A stretch of DNA of 64,000 nucleotides from Streptococcus sanguinis (GTDB taxonomy: Bacteria > Bacillota > Bacilli > Lactobacillales > Streptococcaceae), in assembly GCF_013343115.1 (NCBI RefSeq), contig NZ_CP054570.1:744001-808000 (forward strand), read 5' to 3'. Within the stretch, counting starts at the first letter, position 1, and each line of letters starts with the position of its first letter. Shown piece after piece: positions 7,490 through 16,750 of this stretch. The notes beneath the pieces are model-generated. The model was given only the letters and a program-made list of their open reading frames with translations, was not told where the DNA came from and did no database searches. The position numbers and the translations under genes were made by a program.

Positions 7490-7840
7490 ATGATATATAT
7501 TACAAAAGAAGATGTTTTGACTTGGTTGGACAAACATGAGCCAGTGGCCAATCGTCAGAAGGACATTACGGCTTTTCATAAAGAACTGTCGTTTCGTCTG
7601 CAAAGAATGGACTTTCGTCCATCAAGCAGTTCAAAAGATCCTCAGCGAGATGTTTGTGAAGACCCTGACCAAGAGCTGACTGTAGCCTTTACTCAGGATG
7701 GGGAGGGGAATTATGCGACGATTGACCAGAGTCCTGGAGGTCAGATTCTCAGTGATCAGCGCTTTAAGATGGCTTTGAAAAAAGTCTTGAACTATGATGA
7801 TGACATGGTTGATCGACTGTTATATGGAACGAAAAATTAG
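7490..7840 (+). CDS. Hypothetical protein, third gene of the paralogue operon
   Basis: 116 residues, soluble, acidic. It begins 'MIYITKEDVLTWLDKHEP' and has a central segment 'ELTVAFTQDGEGNYATID' that looks like a beta hairpin. Not recognised. An AGGAGGGG ribosome site is about 4 bp from the ATG, and a terminator follows, so it closes the operon begun at 6453. Confidence 0.7.
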   Translation: MIYITKEDVLTWLDKHEPVANRQKDITAFHKELSFRLQRMDFRPSSSSKDPQRDVCEDPDQELTVAFTQDGEGNYATIDQSPGGQILSDQRFKMALKKVLNYDDDMVDRLLYGTKN

Positions 7841-7866
7841 TCCTCTTATTCAGAGAGAGTTATCCG

Positions 7867-7892
7867 CCAGCCTTTAGGAGGCTGGTTTTTTA
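7867..7892 (+). terminator. Terminator of the 6453-7840 operon
   Basis: Perfect 7-bp stem (CCAGCCT / AGGCTGG), five-base loop, followed by TTTTTT. Confidence 0.85.
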
Positions 7893-8019
7893 ATTTTTCT
7901 GAGATTTAGACTCTTCAAGGATAGCTATTGCAATCGCTTTATGGTAAAATATAGAACAGATGTCCAAAAGATTTGTCTTGAAATAAAGTGACATTTAGCA
8001 ACCAATCTAGGAGGCAGAT

Positions 8020-8385
8020 ATGATTGATCATTTTGAGATAAAGGTCAGGAATCTACAAATTTCAAAAGACTTTTATACAAGTTTTCTTTCTCCTCTAGGC
8101 TACAAATTGGCTTTTAGAAGTAGTTCTCTACTCAGTTTTGTTGCTCCCAACAGCCCACATCCTGGTGGAGATTTTTGGTTGGGAGAGGGAGAGCAGTCTC
8201 CGATTCACTTTGCTTTTTTGGCAGAAAACCATGAGCAGGTTCAAGCTTGTTATGAGGCTGGTTTAAAGGCAGGGGGAAAAGACAACGGTGCGCCAAATTA
8301 TCGGGGGAACCTTTTATCATATTATGCGGCCTTTGTCTTGGATCCGGATGGTAATAATGTCGAGGCAGTCTGTCATAAAGAATAA
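8020..8385 (+). CDS. VOC-family (glyoxalase/dioxygenase fold) protein
   Basis: 121 residues, the length of a single vicinal-oxygen-chelate protein. 'MIDHFEIKVRNLQISKDFYTSFLSPLGYKL' is the typical first beta-alpha-beta unit with the metal-position His4; 'IHFAFLAENHEQVQACYEAGLKAGG' and 'YYAAFVLDPDGNNVEAV' form the second, with the metal-ligand Glu near the end. Substrate unknown. AGGAGG lies 5 bp before the ATG. It is 21 bp upstream of asnS and may be co-transcribed with it. Confidence 0.85.
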   Translation: MIDHFEIKVRNLQISKDFYTSFLSPLGYKLAFRSSSLLSFVAPNSPHPGGDFWLGEGEQSPIHFAFLAENHEQVQACYEAGLKAGGKDNGAPNYRGNLLSYYAAFVLDPDGNNVEAVCHKE

Positions 8386-8406
8386 AAAATAGAAAAGAGA
8401 AAAAAC

Positions 8407-9753
8407 GTGTCAAAGAAAATCGTAACAATTATTGATGTGAAAAATTATGTTGGTCAAGAAGTGACCATCGGTGCTTGGGTAGCCAATAAGTCAGGTAAGG
8501 GTAAGATTGCTTTCTTGCAGTTGCGCGATGGCTCTGCCTTTTTCCAAGGGGTGGCCTTCAAGCCTAACTTCATTGAGAAATTTGGCGAAGAAGAAGGATT
8601 GGCGAAGTTTGATACGATTAAAAAGCTTAGCCAAGAAACTTCTGTCTATGTGACAGGGGTTGTCAAGGAAGACGAGCGCTCAAAATTTGGCTACGAGCTG
8701 GACATTACAGACATCGAAATCATTGGTGAGTCAAATGACTATCCAATCACGCCAAAAGAACATGGGACTGACTTCCTCATGGACAATCGTCACTTGTGGC
8801 TGCGTTCTCGTAAGCAAGTGGCTATGATGCAAATCCGCAATGCCATCATCTACGCTACCTATGAATTCTTTGACAAGAATGGCTTTATGAAGTTTGACAG
8901 CCCAATCTTGTCAGGTAATGCAGCAGAAGACTCTACTGAGCTATTTGAAACCGACTACTTCGGAACTCCAGCATACTTGAGTCAGTCAGGTCAGCTTTAT
9001 CTGGAAGCAGGTGCCATGGCTCTTGGCCGTGTCTTTGACTTTGGTCCTGTATTCCGTGCTGAAAAATCAAAAACCCGTCGTCATTTGACTGAGTTCTGGA
9101 TGATGGATGCAGAGTATTCATACTTGACGCATGATGAGTCGCTTGACTTGCAAGAAGCTTATGTTAAGGCTTTGATCCAAGGTGTGCTTGACCGCGCTCC
9201 TCAAGCTTTGGAAACGCTGGAACGTGATGTAGAACTCTTGAAACGCTATATTGCTGAGCCTTTCAAGCGTGTTAGCTATGATGAAGCGATTGACCTCTTG
9301 CAAGCTCATGAGAATGATGAAGATGCTGACTATGAGCATCTGGAACATGGAGATGACTTTGGTTCACCGCATGAAACATGGATTTCAAACCACTTTGGTG
9401 TACCAACCTTTGTCGTGAACTACCCAGCAGCCATCAAGGCTTTCTACATGAAGCCTGTGGAAGGAAATCCAGATCGCGTCCTCTGTGCAGACTTGCTGGC
9501 ACCTGAAGGCTACGGTGAAATCATCGGTGGTTCTATGCGTGAAGAAGACTACGATGCTCTTGTTGCTAAGATGAATGATCTTGGTATGGATACGACAGAA
9601 TATGAATTCTACCTTGATCTTCGTAAGTATGGAACAGTTCCGCACGGTGGATTCGGTATCGGTATCGAGCGTATGGTAACCTTTGTAGCAGGGACCAAGC
9701 ATATCCGTGAAGCCATCCCATTCCCACGTATGCTGCACCGTATTAAACCTTAA
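8407..9753 (+). CDS. asnS: Asparaginyl-tRNA synthetase
   Basis: 448 residues, full length. An N-terminal OB-fold anticodon-binding domain (about 1-115, '[34 protein letters not shown]') is followed by the class II catalytic core, with motif 2 '[22 protein letters not shown]' and motif 3 '[10 protein letters not shown]'. It charges tRNA-Asn with asparagine. The start is GTG at 8407 ([15 protein letters not shown]). The ribosome site is weak (AAAGAGA). No T-box leader is seen upstream. A terminator follows directly. Confidence 0.97.
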   Translation: MSKKIVTIIDVKNYVGQEVTIGAWVANKSGKGKIAFLQLRDGSAFFQGVAFKPNFIEKFGEEEGLAKFDTIKKLSQETSVYVTGVVKEDERSKFGYELDITDIEIIGESNDYPITPKEHGTDFLMDNRHLWLRSRKQVAMMQIRNAIIYATYEFFDKNGFMKFDSPILSGNAAEDSTELFETDYFGTPAYLSQSGQLYLEAGAMALGRVFDFGPVFRAEKSKTRRHLTEFWMMDAEYSYLTHDESLDLQEAYVKALIQGVLDRAPQALETLERDVELLKRYIAEPFKRVSYDEAIDLLQAHENDEDADYEHLEHGDDFGSPHETWISNHFGVPTFVVNYPAAIKAFYMKPVEGNPDRVLCADLLAPEGYGEIIGGSMREEDYDALVAKMNDLGMDTTEYEFYLDLRKYGTVPHGGFGIGIERMVTFVAGTKHIREAIPFPRMLHRIKP

Positions 9754-9761
9754 AACGAATC

Positions 9762-9786
9762 AAACGCCCATGTGGCGTTTTTTCAA
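9762..9786 (+). terminator. Terminator of asnS
   Basis: AAACGCC / GGCGTTT stem with a short loop (CATGT) and TTTTTT. Confidence 0.85.
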
Positions 9787-9909
9787 CAATGAACTATGAA
9801 ATAATCCAAATTTAGAAATTTAGAGAAAGAAGAGGTAGAGGTCATGTAACCAGCGGATTAACAAGTGACAAAGGATAGAAATTAGAAAACACTTGTTAAA
9901 GGAGAAAAA

Positions 9910-11097
9910 ATGTTTAAAAGAAGTTATCGGAAAAATATCGGTCTTATGGCCGGAGTAGAATTTTTTGCCTTTCTAGGTATTACTAGTTTTTGGATTTTAT
10001 TTCTAAGTCAAAATGGCATGTCCCTTTGGCAGATTGGGCTTTTGGAAAGTATCTTTCATGCGACTAGCGTTATTTGTGAAATTCCTTCTGGGATGTTGGC
10101 GGATCGCTTTTCCTACAAGACTAATCTGTATCTGAGCCGGATAGCTGGGATTGTGTCTTCTGTTCTCATGTTGGCTGGGCAGGGAAATTTTTGGGTTTAT
10201 GCACTGGCTATGGTGATTAGTGCTTGGTCCTATAACTTTGATTCGGGGACAAGCGCAGCCATGGTTTATGATTCATCTGTGGAGGCTGGACTTAAGGAAC
10301 GTTACCTGTCCATCTCCAGCTTTATGTCTGGGGTGGCTGAAGCGACTCGGTCTTTGGGAACGGTCTGGGCTGGATTTTTTGTCCATGGACAATTGCATTT
10401 GACCTACTATATCATGATTGGGACCTCCATCATTGTTCTTTTCTTAACCTGGATGCTGAAAGAACCTAGCATCAAAGCAGAAAAGGAAGAACGTCTGACT
10501 ATGAAAAAGATAATCTGGACGGTCAAAGAGGAGTTGCAAAGAAATCCTAGTCTTTTTATCTGGATGATTCTGTCCCAAATCATTGGAACACTGATGTGTA
10601 TGTTTTATTTTTACTATCAAAATCAATTGCCTGACTTAAAAGATTGGCAGATTTCGCTGGTCATGCTGATTGGCAGTGCTTTGAATATCTTGGCGGTCTA
10701 TCTGGCGAGTGTGATTGGAAAGAAGTATTCTGCCCTAAAACTTTTCCCTTCAGTAGTCCTTTTAACAGGCGGAACGTACCTGCTGTCCTATTTTGGAACA
10801 CCAGTCATTTATATTTTGATTTATCTAATCAGCAACGCCTTGTACGCTCTTTTCCAGCCGATTTTTGACAATGATTTACAAAAGCAGCTGCCAAGTGAAG
10901 TACGGGCAACCATGCTCAGTGTCTATTCTATGATGTTCAGCCTGAGTATGATTGTCATTTTTCCTATGACGGGCTGGTTGATTGACTACTTTGGCTTTGA
11001 CTGGACGTTTATAGTTTTAGGCGGCTTTTTATTAGCTGTAACACCATTTTTGTATATGGGTCTAAAGAAAATAAGCCAGAGCTTACAAGAAGTCTAA
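9910..11097 (+). CDS. MFS transporter
   Basis: 395 residues with about 12 hydrophobic segments. 'SGMLADRFSYKTNLYLSR' between helices 2 and 3 matches the major-facilitator loop motif (G-x-x-x-D-R-x-x-x-x). Typical of the drug-efflux or YfkF-type permeases found in streptococci; substrate cannot be read from the sequence. AAAGGAG is about 7 bp before the ATG. It is monocistronic, bounded by terminators on both sides. Confidence 0.88.
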   Translation: MFKRSYRKNIGLMAGVEFFAFLGITSFWILFLSQNGMSLWQIGLLESIFHATSVICEIPSGMLADRFSYKTNLYLSRIAGIVSSVLMLAGQGNFWVYALAMVISAWSYNFDSGTSAAMVYDSSVEAGLKERYLSISSFMSGVAEATRSLGTVWAGFFVHGQLHLTYYIMIGTSIIVLFLTWMLKEPSIKAEKEERLTMKKIIWTVKEELQRNPSLFIWMILSQIIGTLMCMFYFYYQNQLPDLKDWQISLVMLIGSALNILAVYLASVIGKKYSALKLFPSVVLLTGGTYLLSYFGTPVIYILIYLISNALYALFQPIFDNDLQKQLPSEVRATMLSVYSMMFSLSMIVIFPMTGWLIDYFGFDWTFIVLGGFLLAVTPFLYMGLKKISQSLQEV

Positions 11098-11101
11098 TAT
11101 C

Positions 11102-11140
11102 AATATTCTCTTTCTGCTGGTCAGAAGGAGAATATTTTTT
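11102..11140 (+). terminator. Terminator after the MFS gene
   Basis: AATATTCTC...GAGAATATT arms with an inner TCTG/CAGA stem, followed by TTTTTT. Confidence 0.8.
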
Positions 11141-11193
11141 AGCCTTTGAAAATTATGGTAAAATAAATACAGTTTAATGGAGAAGAAGGTAGT

Positions 11194-12936
11194 ATGAAAG
11201 ATTTATTGAAATATTTCAAGGGCTATATCAGGGAGTCTTTGCTGGGGCCCTTGTTCAAGCTCTTGGAGGCCAGTTTTGAACTCTTGGTTCCGATTTTGAT
11301 TGCGGGGATTGTGGACGAGACCATTCCTAGACACGACAGCTCCCATCTCTACTGGATGGTTTTTCTTTTGATGGGCTTGGCTGCGCTGGGCGTGGTGGTA
11401 GCAGTGGTAGCCCAGTATTATTCGTCAAAGGCGGCAGTGGGCTTTACTCGTCAGATGACAAGCGACCTCTATCAAAAAATCCTGCGTTTGCCTAAGGCTA
11501 GTCGGGATGAGCTGACGACTTCTAGCTTGGTGACTCGGCTGACGAGCGACAGCTACCAGATCCAGACGGGCATCAATCAATTTCTTCGTCTCTTTCTGCG
11601 GGCGCCTATCATCGTTTTCGGCTCCATCATTATGGCCTTTACTATCAGTCCAGCCATTACCTTGTGGTTCTTGCTCATGGTGGCAATTTTAACGGCTATT
11701 ATCGTCCTCATGTCTCGTCTGATGAATCCTCTCTATGCCAAAATTCGCCAGCTGACAGACCAACTGGTCAATCTGACTCGTGAGCAGCTGCAGGGTATGC
11801 GGGTTATAAGAGCTTTCGGTCAGACCCAGCGTGAGGTTCAGACCTTTCGCAATCGCAACGAGCTCTATAAAACTTGGCAAATCAGGACGGGAGCTCTGGC
11901 TAGTCTGATTAGTCCTCTGACCTTTCTTACAGTCAATGGTACTCTGATTGCTGTGATTTGGCAGGGGAATGCTTTTATCGGCAAGGGCTTACTGACCCAG
12001 GGGATGCTAGTGGCCTTGGTTAATTATTTATTGCAGATTTTGGTGGAATTGCTCAAGCTGGCTATGCTGGTCAACTCGCTCAATCAAAGCTATATCAGTG
12101 CTGGTCGTATCAGTCAGGTATTCGAGCAAGCAGAAGAAGATGTCCTGCAGGAATTAGTGCAGGAAACAGCTTTGCCGGATCAAGCCATCAAAGTCCAGCA
12201 GGTCAGCTTTTCTTATCCAAATGCAGCTAGTCCTTCTTTGACTGGTCTGACTTTTGATTTGAAAAGCGGTCAGACTTTGGGGGTTATTGGCGGGACAGGT
12301 TCAGGGAAGTCTACCCTGGTTCAGCTTCTGGCTTATCTTTATCCTGTGGCTGCTGGTCAGTTGACCATCTTTTCCCAAGGACGCAGTCCTAAAAATCTCA
12401 GAGAATGGCGGTCTTGGATTAGTCTAGTGCCTCAGAAGGCGGAGCTTTTTCAAGGAACTGTTCGTTCCAATCTGACCTTGGGTATGTCAAGCAAGCCAAC
12501 AGACGCAGACTTGTGGCAGGCTTTAGAGATTGCTCAGGCAGCGGACTTTGTCTCTCAGAAGGAAGGTGGCTTGGATGCGACTGTAGAGGCCTTTGGTCGG
12601 AATTTTTCTGGCGGTCAGCGTCAGCGTTTAACCATTGCCAGAGCTGTCTTGCGGAGGGCGCCTTTCTTGGTTTTAGATGATGCAACCTCTGCTCTGGACT
12701 ATCTGACAGAGGCTAGACTCTTGCGGGCTATTAAGAATGAATTGACTCATACCAGTCTGGTCTTGATCTCTCAGCGAACCAATAGCTTGCGCTCGGCGGA
12801 TCAAATTTTAGTACTAGATAAGGGAGAACAGGTGGCCCTTGGTCGCCATGAGGAACTCCTAGTCAGCTCTGCCATTTACCGAGAAATCCATCACTCACAG
12901 CATAGCCAAGGAGAGGAGGACAAGCATGAAGCATAA
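11194..12936 (+). CDS. Heterodimeric ABC exporter, subunit with degenerate catalytic site
   Basis: 580 residues: six-helix exporter domain (about 1-310) then an ATPase domain. Walker A is 'GGTGSGKST' and the signature 'FSGGQRQR' is intact. The Walker B end is 'LVLDDATSALD', with Asp where the catalytic Glu should be, and the H-loop is 'ISQRTNS' with Gln replacing His. This is the degenerate half of type IV heterodimers such as BmrC/D, LmrC/D and TM287/288. It is paired with the next gene, which starts 11 bp before this one ends. Likely substrate is a drug or lipid. GAGAAGAAGG upstream provides the ribosome site. Confidence 0.92.
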   Translation: MKDLLKYFKGYIRESLLGPLFKLLEASFELLVPILIAGIVDETIPRHDSSHLYWMVFLLMGLAALGVVVAVVAQYYSSKAAVGFTRQMTSDLYQKILRLPKASRDELTTSSLVTRLTSDSYQIQTGINQFLRLFLRAPIIVFGSIIMAFTISPAITLWFLLMVAILTAIIVLMSRLMNPLYAKIRQLTDQLVNLTREQLQGMRVIRAFGQTQREVQTFRNRNELYKTWQIRTGALASLISPLTFLTVNGTLIAVIWQGNAFIGKGLLTQGMLVALVNYLLQILVELLKLAMLVNSLNQSYISAGRISQVFEQAEEDVLQELVQETALPDQAIKVQQVSFSYPNAASPSLTGLTFDLKSGQTLGVIGGTGSGKSTLVQLLAYLYPVAAGQLTIFSQGRSPKNLREWRSWISLVPQKAELFQGTVRSNLTLGMSSKPTDADLWQALEIAQAADFVSQKEGGLDATVEAFGRNFSGGQRQRLTIARAVLRRAPFLVLDDATSALDYLTEARLLRAIKNELTHTSLVLISQRTNSLRSADQILVLDKGEQVALGRHEELLVSSAIYREIHHSQHSQGEEDKHEA

Positions 12937-14662
12937 GACATCACCTAGCAGCTTGAGGCGTTTGACTCGAGATTTGCTGCAGGCGCGCTGGCTCTTTTTC
13001 CTAGCTAGTCTGGGAACGGTGGCTCAAGTGGCTCTGACTGTTCTTCTACCAGTTTTAATCGGGAATGCGGTCGATAGCGTTCTTCTGCCTCAAGCGGACC
13101 AGCATTTGGTGCCGATTTTGGGCCAGATGTTGTTGGTCATCTTAGCCAATACGCTGATTCAGTGGCTCAATCCCTTGCTCTATAATCAGCTGGTTTATCG
13201 CTATAGCCAGCAACTCCGACAGGGTGTTATCAAGAAAGTTCATTATCTGCCTTTGGCTTATCTGGATCGACAGGGAACCGGAGACTTGGTTAGTCGGGTG
13301 ACGACGGACTTGGAGCAGCTTAGCAATGGCTTGCTTATGGTTTTTAATCAGTTTTTTGTGGGTTTGTTGACCATCTTAGTCACCATCATTAGCATGGCCA
13401 GATTGGACTTTTTCCTCTTGCTTTTGGTTCTGCTTTTGACGCCCCTTTCTCTTTTTTTAGCGCGCTTTATTGCCAGAAAGAGTTTTAGCTTTTTCCAACG
13501 GCAGACGCAGGCGAGAGGGGCACAGACCCAGCTGATTGAGGAAAGTCTGACCCAGGAAAGTCTGATACAGGCTTTTAATGCTCAGGAGCAGTTTGACAAA
13601 GCTTTTACTCGCAGCAATCAAACTTATGCAGATTATTCTCAGGCGGCTATTTTCTATTCTTCGACGGTCAATCCTTCGACTCGTTTTATCAATGCCCTGA
13701 TTTATGCTTTGATTGTAGGCTTTGGGGCTGTCCGAATCATTCAGGGAACAGGTTTTACGGTTGGGCAGCTGGTAACTTTTCTCAACTACGTCAACCAGTA
13801 CACCAAGCCTTTCAACGATATATCGTCAGTCATGTCAGAATTGCAGAGCGCTTTAGCTTGTGCGGAGCGAATTTACAGCGTTTTGGACCAAGAAGAAATA
13901 GCAGAGTCTGGTCAGGAAATCCTCCAGTCGGAAGATGTCAGAGGACAGATTAGCTTTGAGCATGTGGCTTTTGGTTATGAGCCTGGCAAAGAGCTGATTC
14001 AGGATTTGAATATAAGGATTCCAGCAGCTAGCAAGGTCGCAATTGTCGGGCCAACTGGTGCTGGCAAGTCTACCTTGATCAATCTCCTCATGCGATTTTA
14101 CAATGTTGATAGTGGTCTTATTTCGCTAGACGGTACTCCCATCTCGCATTACACCAGAGCCTCTTATCGTCAGCAGTTTGGCATGGTACTGCAAGAGACT
14201 TGGCTAAAGACGGCGACTATACACGACAACATAGCTTTTGGCCGGCCAGATGCTAGCCGAGAAGAAGTCATTGCAGCTGCCAAGGCGGCCAATGCACATT
14301 TCTTTATCCAGCAGCTACCTCAGGGGTATGACACCTATCTGGCGGATGCTGGGGACTCACTGTCTCAAGGTCAGCGGCAGCTATTAACCATCGCGCGCGT
14401 CTTCCTTTCGGTTCCTAAAATCCTAATCTTGGATGAGGCGACTTCCTCTATCGATACCCGGACAGAAGTCTTGATTCAGGAGGCTTTCAGCAAGCTCATG
14501 GTGGGACGGACTAGCTTTATCATCGCCCACCGCCTGTCTACTATTCAAAATGCTGACATCATCCTCGTCATGGTAGATGGTGATATCGTCGAACATGGGA
14601 ATCACCAGGAGCTCATGGCAGCCAGAGGTGTTTATTACCAAATGCAGATGGCGCAGGAGTAG
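12926..14662 (+). CDS. Heterodimeric ABC exporter, catalytic subunit
   Basis: 578 residues, same architecture. Walker A 'GPTGAGKST', Walker B 'ILILDEATSSID' with the catalytic Glu, and H-loop 'IIAHRLSTI' are intact. Its signature is 'LSQGQRQLL', with Gln in place of Gly; this serves the degenerate site in the dimer. The complementary defects of the two products show an asymmetric pair with one consensus ATPase site, as in LmrCD-like multidrug exporters. AGGAGAGGAGG lies before the ATG within the end of the first gene. Confidence 0.93.
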   Translation: MKHKTSPSSLRRLTRDLLQARWLFFLASLGTVAQVALTVLLPVLIGNAVDSVLLPQADQHLVPILGQMLLVILANTLIQWLNPLLYNQLVYRYSQQLRQGVIKKVHYLPLAYLDRQGTGDLVSRVTTDLEQLSNGLLMVFNQFFVGLLTILVTIISMARLDFFLLLLVLLLTPLSLFLARFIARKSFSFFQRQTQARGAQTQLIEESLTQESLIQAFNAQEQFDKAFTRSNQTYADYSQAAIFYSSTVNPSTRFINALIYALIVGFGAVRIIQGTGFTVGQLVTFLNYVNQYTKPFNDISSVMSELQSALACAERIYSVLDQEEIAESGQEILQSEDVRGQISFEHVAFGYEPGKELIQDLNIRIPAASKVAIVGPTGAGKSTLINLLMRFYNVDSGLISLDGTPISHYTRASYRQQFGMVLQETWLKTATIHDNIAFGRPDASREEVIAAAKAANAHFFIQQLPQGYDTYLADAGDSLSQGQRQLLTIARVFLSVPKILILDEATSSIDTRTEVLIQEAFSKLMVGRTSFIIAHRLSTIQNADIILVMVDGDIVEHGNHQELMAARGVYYQMQMAQE

Positions 14663-14707
14663 AAGAGGAGCTTTATTAAAGTTCACAGATTGATGCTAAA
14701 CAAAACT

Positions 14708-14736
14708 AAAAGAGTTGGAATTTCCAACTCTTTTTG
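14708..14736. terminator. Bidirectional terminator between the exporter and the ABC-F gene
   Basis: Near-perfect palindrome (AAAAGAGTTGGAA / TTTCCAACTCTTTTT) with A and T tracts on both sides, between convergent genes. Confidence 0.85.
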
Positions 14737-14737
14737 C

Positions 14738-16264
14738 TTATAATTCAACATCTTCCAACCCTGTCTCTGTCAGTTTATAAATCTTCGTGCAGACTTCTTT
14801 GAGAAAAATCCGATCGTGGGAGACAGAGATAATGGCGCCAGGATAGGTCGCCAAAAGCTGGCGAACCTGAGGCTGAGAGGTGGGAGAGAAGTTGCGGGTT
14901 GGCTCGTCCAGAAGGAGGACATTGGGGCGGTCTAAGACTAGTTTGAGCAGGAGGAGCTTGGCTTTTTGGCCACCAGAAAGCTGCTCAATCGGGTGGCGGG
15001 CCTCGTCGCGAGTGAACTGGAGACTAGCTAGATGCGTCAGGATTTTCTCTTCCTGAGCCTTGTCACCAGAGGGAGCCAGAAAGTCTAAAGGACTGCTCTC
15101 ATCAGTCAGCAAGTCACCATAATGCTGGGGCATGTATCCGACCCGCATGTCTGTCCGCTCACGCAGGATTTTCCATATTTCCTTAAGCAGAGTAGACTTG
15201 CCTACACCATTAGCACCAATCAGCCCGATTTTTTCCTGGCCGCAGACTTCCAGAGTCAGGTTCTTTGCCAGTTGTCGTTCGTCTGTTTTCAGTTTCATTC
15301 CTTCTAATTTGAGGATTCTTTTGGTCAATGGCAGAGCTTCTATGTCTGAGAAGTGAAGGCTGATGACATCTTCCTGTGTCGGGATTTCGGTCATTTCAGC
15401 GCCTGCCTTTTCAAATCGTTTGCCCTGCGAGAGAACGTTTTTCATCTTCTTAGCCACCAGTCGACCTGCAGTAGCATCATGGGTGTTTCGTAAAGTATGC
15501 TCCACACTCTGCTTAACCCGTCGGTGTTTTTCCATGGTCTTGGCGTGTTCTTCTCGCTCTTTCCGTGCTAGTTGTCCCTGTTTTTCAAAGGCCTCCTGAC
15601 GCTGATGGCGGTAATTTTCATAGTCCAGACTCTTGACGCTGGTTCTGGCCTCCTGCTTCTTTTTGATTCGCTCCAGATGAACAATCTTGGTCGCAGCTTG
15701 AGCGAGGAAGTGCTCGTCGTGAGAGACGAAAAGGACCGTTCTCTGGCTGTGGCTGATAAAGTTTTCCAGCCAAGTCAGAGTTTCGAGATCGAGGTCATTA
15801 GAGGGCTCATCAAGAAAGAGAATGTCCCAATCACTGGCTAGTTTCTTGATGAGTTGGACCTTGAGCTTTTCTCCTCCAGATAGGCTGGCGAGCTGCTGCT
15901 GACTGGCAAAACGCCGGCTGTCAAAGTTGAGCTCTCCAGCATAGCGATAGAGCTTGGCATAGTCCAGCTCGGTCTCAAAATCAGCAAAGAAATAGTCATT
16001 GAGCGTCAGTTGGGCATCCTCTGAAGGCAGCTGCTGGGGCAGGTAGACAGCAGCAGTATAGGACTTATCAATCTGTCCGCTGTAGCTGACATAGGAGCTG
16101 ACCAGTCGCTCGTCTAGCAAGAGCTTGAGCAGGGTGGACTTGCCATTGCCCTCCTCACCGATAATAGCGACCTTGTCTCCTTGATTGACAGTCAGTGACA
16201 AATCTTTGACTAACTCTTTCAGGTCTTTTAGGTGGGTAATGGTTAGATTTCTTATTTGAAGCAT
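14738..16264 (-). CDS. ABC-F family ATPase (ribosome-acting)
   Basis: 508 residues from ATG at 16264, chosen because GGAGA lies 6 bp upstream; an in-frame ATG at 16291 would put that ribosome site inside the gene. Two ATPase domains without membrane segments: Walker A 'GEEGNGKST' and 'GANGVGKST', signatures 'LSGGEKLK' and 'LSGGQKAK', Walker B 'LFLDEPSNDLD' and 'LLLDEPTRNFSP'. The linker (about 185-260) is basic and helical, as in ABC-F proteins that enter the ribosomal E site. Members either protect against peptidyl-transferase antibiotics or tune translation. The long structured leader with a tiny ORF favours the antibiotic-responsive type; this is inference. Confidence 0.88.
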   Translation of the reverse strand: MLQIRNLTITHLKDLKELVKDLSLTVNQGDKVAIIGEEGNGKSTLLKLLLDERLVSSYVSYSGQIDKSYTAAVYLPQQLPSEDAQLTLNDYFFADFETELDYAKLYRYAGELNFDSRRFASQQQLASLSGGEKLKVQLIKKLASDWDILFLDEPSNDLDLETLTWLENFISHSQRTVLFVSHDEHFLAQAATKIVHLERIKKKQEARTSVKSLDYENYRHQRQEAFEKQGQLARKEREEHAKTMEKHRRVKQSVEHTLRNTHDATAGRLVAKKMKNVLSQGKRFEKAGAEMTEIPTQEDVISLHFSDIEALPLTKRILKLEGMKLKTDERQLAKNLTLEVCGQEKIGLIGANGVGKSTLLKEIWKILRERTDMRVGYMPQHYGDLLTDESSPLDFLAPSGDKAQEEKILTHLASLQFTRDEARHPIEQLSGGQKAKLLLLKLVLDRPNVLLLDEPTRNFSPTSQPQVRQLLATYPGAIISVSHDRIFLKEVCTKIYKLTETGLEDVEL

Positions 16265-16561
16265 AGATGTCTCCTTCGTTTTATAACACAAAATACAGCC
16301 CTGCTTTATTTAGCAGAGCTGTTTTTAGTTGCACAAAGCAGACACAGGAGTGTCTAAGTAGGATTATTCGTTCATAGGCTTCCAGCTTACACTGTCATAG
16401 GAGCGACAGGATTGATCTAAAGATAAGCAAATAGAAGCTAGAAAGCACAAAAAATGAACATCCCGCGGATATGCAGAAACATGACAAAATCTACTAAATA
16501 AAGTTTCCTTTAAAAAATAGACTTAATTTTTCATGTCTCCGTGTACCTCCGAAATAGTTCT
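16265..16561 (-). promoter_or_regulatory. Structured leader of the ABC-F gene, attenuator-like
   Basis: About 297 bases between the predicted start site and the ABC-F ATG. Near its 5' end is a three-codon ORF with its own ribosome site. Near its 3' end the RNA can form a hairpin (GCTCTGC / GCAGGGC, about 16302-16328), just before the ribosome site. An alternative helix pairs CTGCTTT (in TGTGTCTGCTTTGTG) with AAAGCAG, which uses the hairpin's 3' arm, so the two are mutually exclusive. The T-tract after the hairpin is poor (ATTTTGTG), so control could act on translation instead of termination. Together this resembles ribosome-mediated attenuation of ABC-F resistance genes. The stretch holds no other gene. 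Confidence 0.5.
16523..16534 (-). CDS. Three-codon leader ORF (Met-Lys-Asn)
   Basis: ATG AAA AAT TAA, preceded by GGAGG at 11 bp and GGAG at 2 bp, about 27 bases after the predicted transcription start of the ABC-F leader. Short ORFs of this kind sense ribosome stalling upstream of macrolide, lincosamide and ABC-F genes. Confidence 0.4.
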   Translation of the reverse strand: MKN

Positions 16562-16567
16562 GCTTTA

Positions 16568-16596
16568 AGTCTAACAGAAGAAAGTAAATTCGTCAA
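16568..16596 (-). promoter_or_regulatory. Promoter of the ABC-F gene
   Basis: Minus strand -35 TTGACG (16596-16591), 17-bp spacer with TG at the extended -10 position, -10 TAGACT (16573-16568). The sequence just upstream, TTGAAAGCGCTTGAC, resembles a CcpA site imperfectly. Confidence 0.65.
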
Positions 16597-16721
16597 GCGC
16601 TTTCAAATAAATAAAAATTTTTAAAAGATTTTTGGAGCAAATTTTTATAAACTCTCTAAGATTATTGATTTCAAGGCTTTTAAGCTGATTTTGATATATA
16701 ATTTTTTAGTTATATAAAAAT

Positions 16722-16750
16722 TTGACATATACTCAGAAATTATATATAAT
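16722..16750 (+). promoter_or_regulatory. Perfect consensus promoter of the serine hydrolase cluster
   Basis: TTGACA (16722-16727), 17-bp spacer, TATAAT (16745-16750): a full consensus sigma-A promoter. The 12-mer TATATAAAAATT occurs just before the -35 (16711) and again just after the -10 (about 16759), and the region is almost pure A/T. A perfect promoter bracketed by a direct repeat suggests repression by a bound protein. The leader to the first start codon is about 125 bases. Confidence 0.7.

Noticed and set aside
7900..8407. T-box leader for asnS
   Set aside because: No GGGTGG-type T-box sequence or specifier stem was found. A VOC gene occupies most of the space.
14738..16291. Longer ABC-F start at 16291
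   Set aside because: The only good ribosome site (GGAGA) would be within the coding region and the extra nine residues do not resemble ABC-F N-termini.
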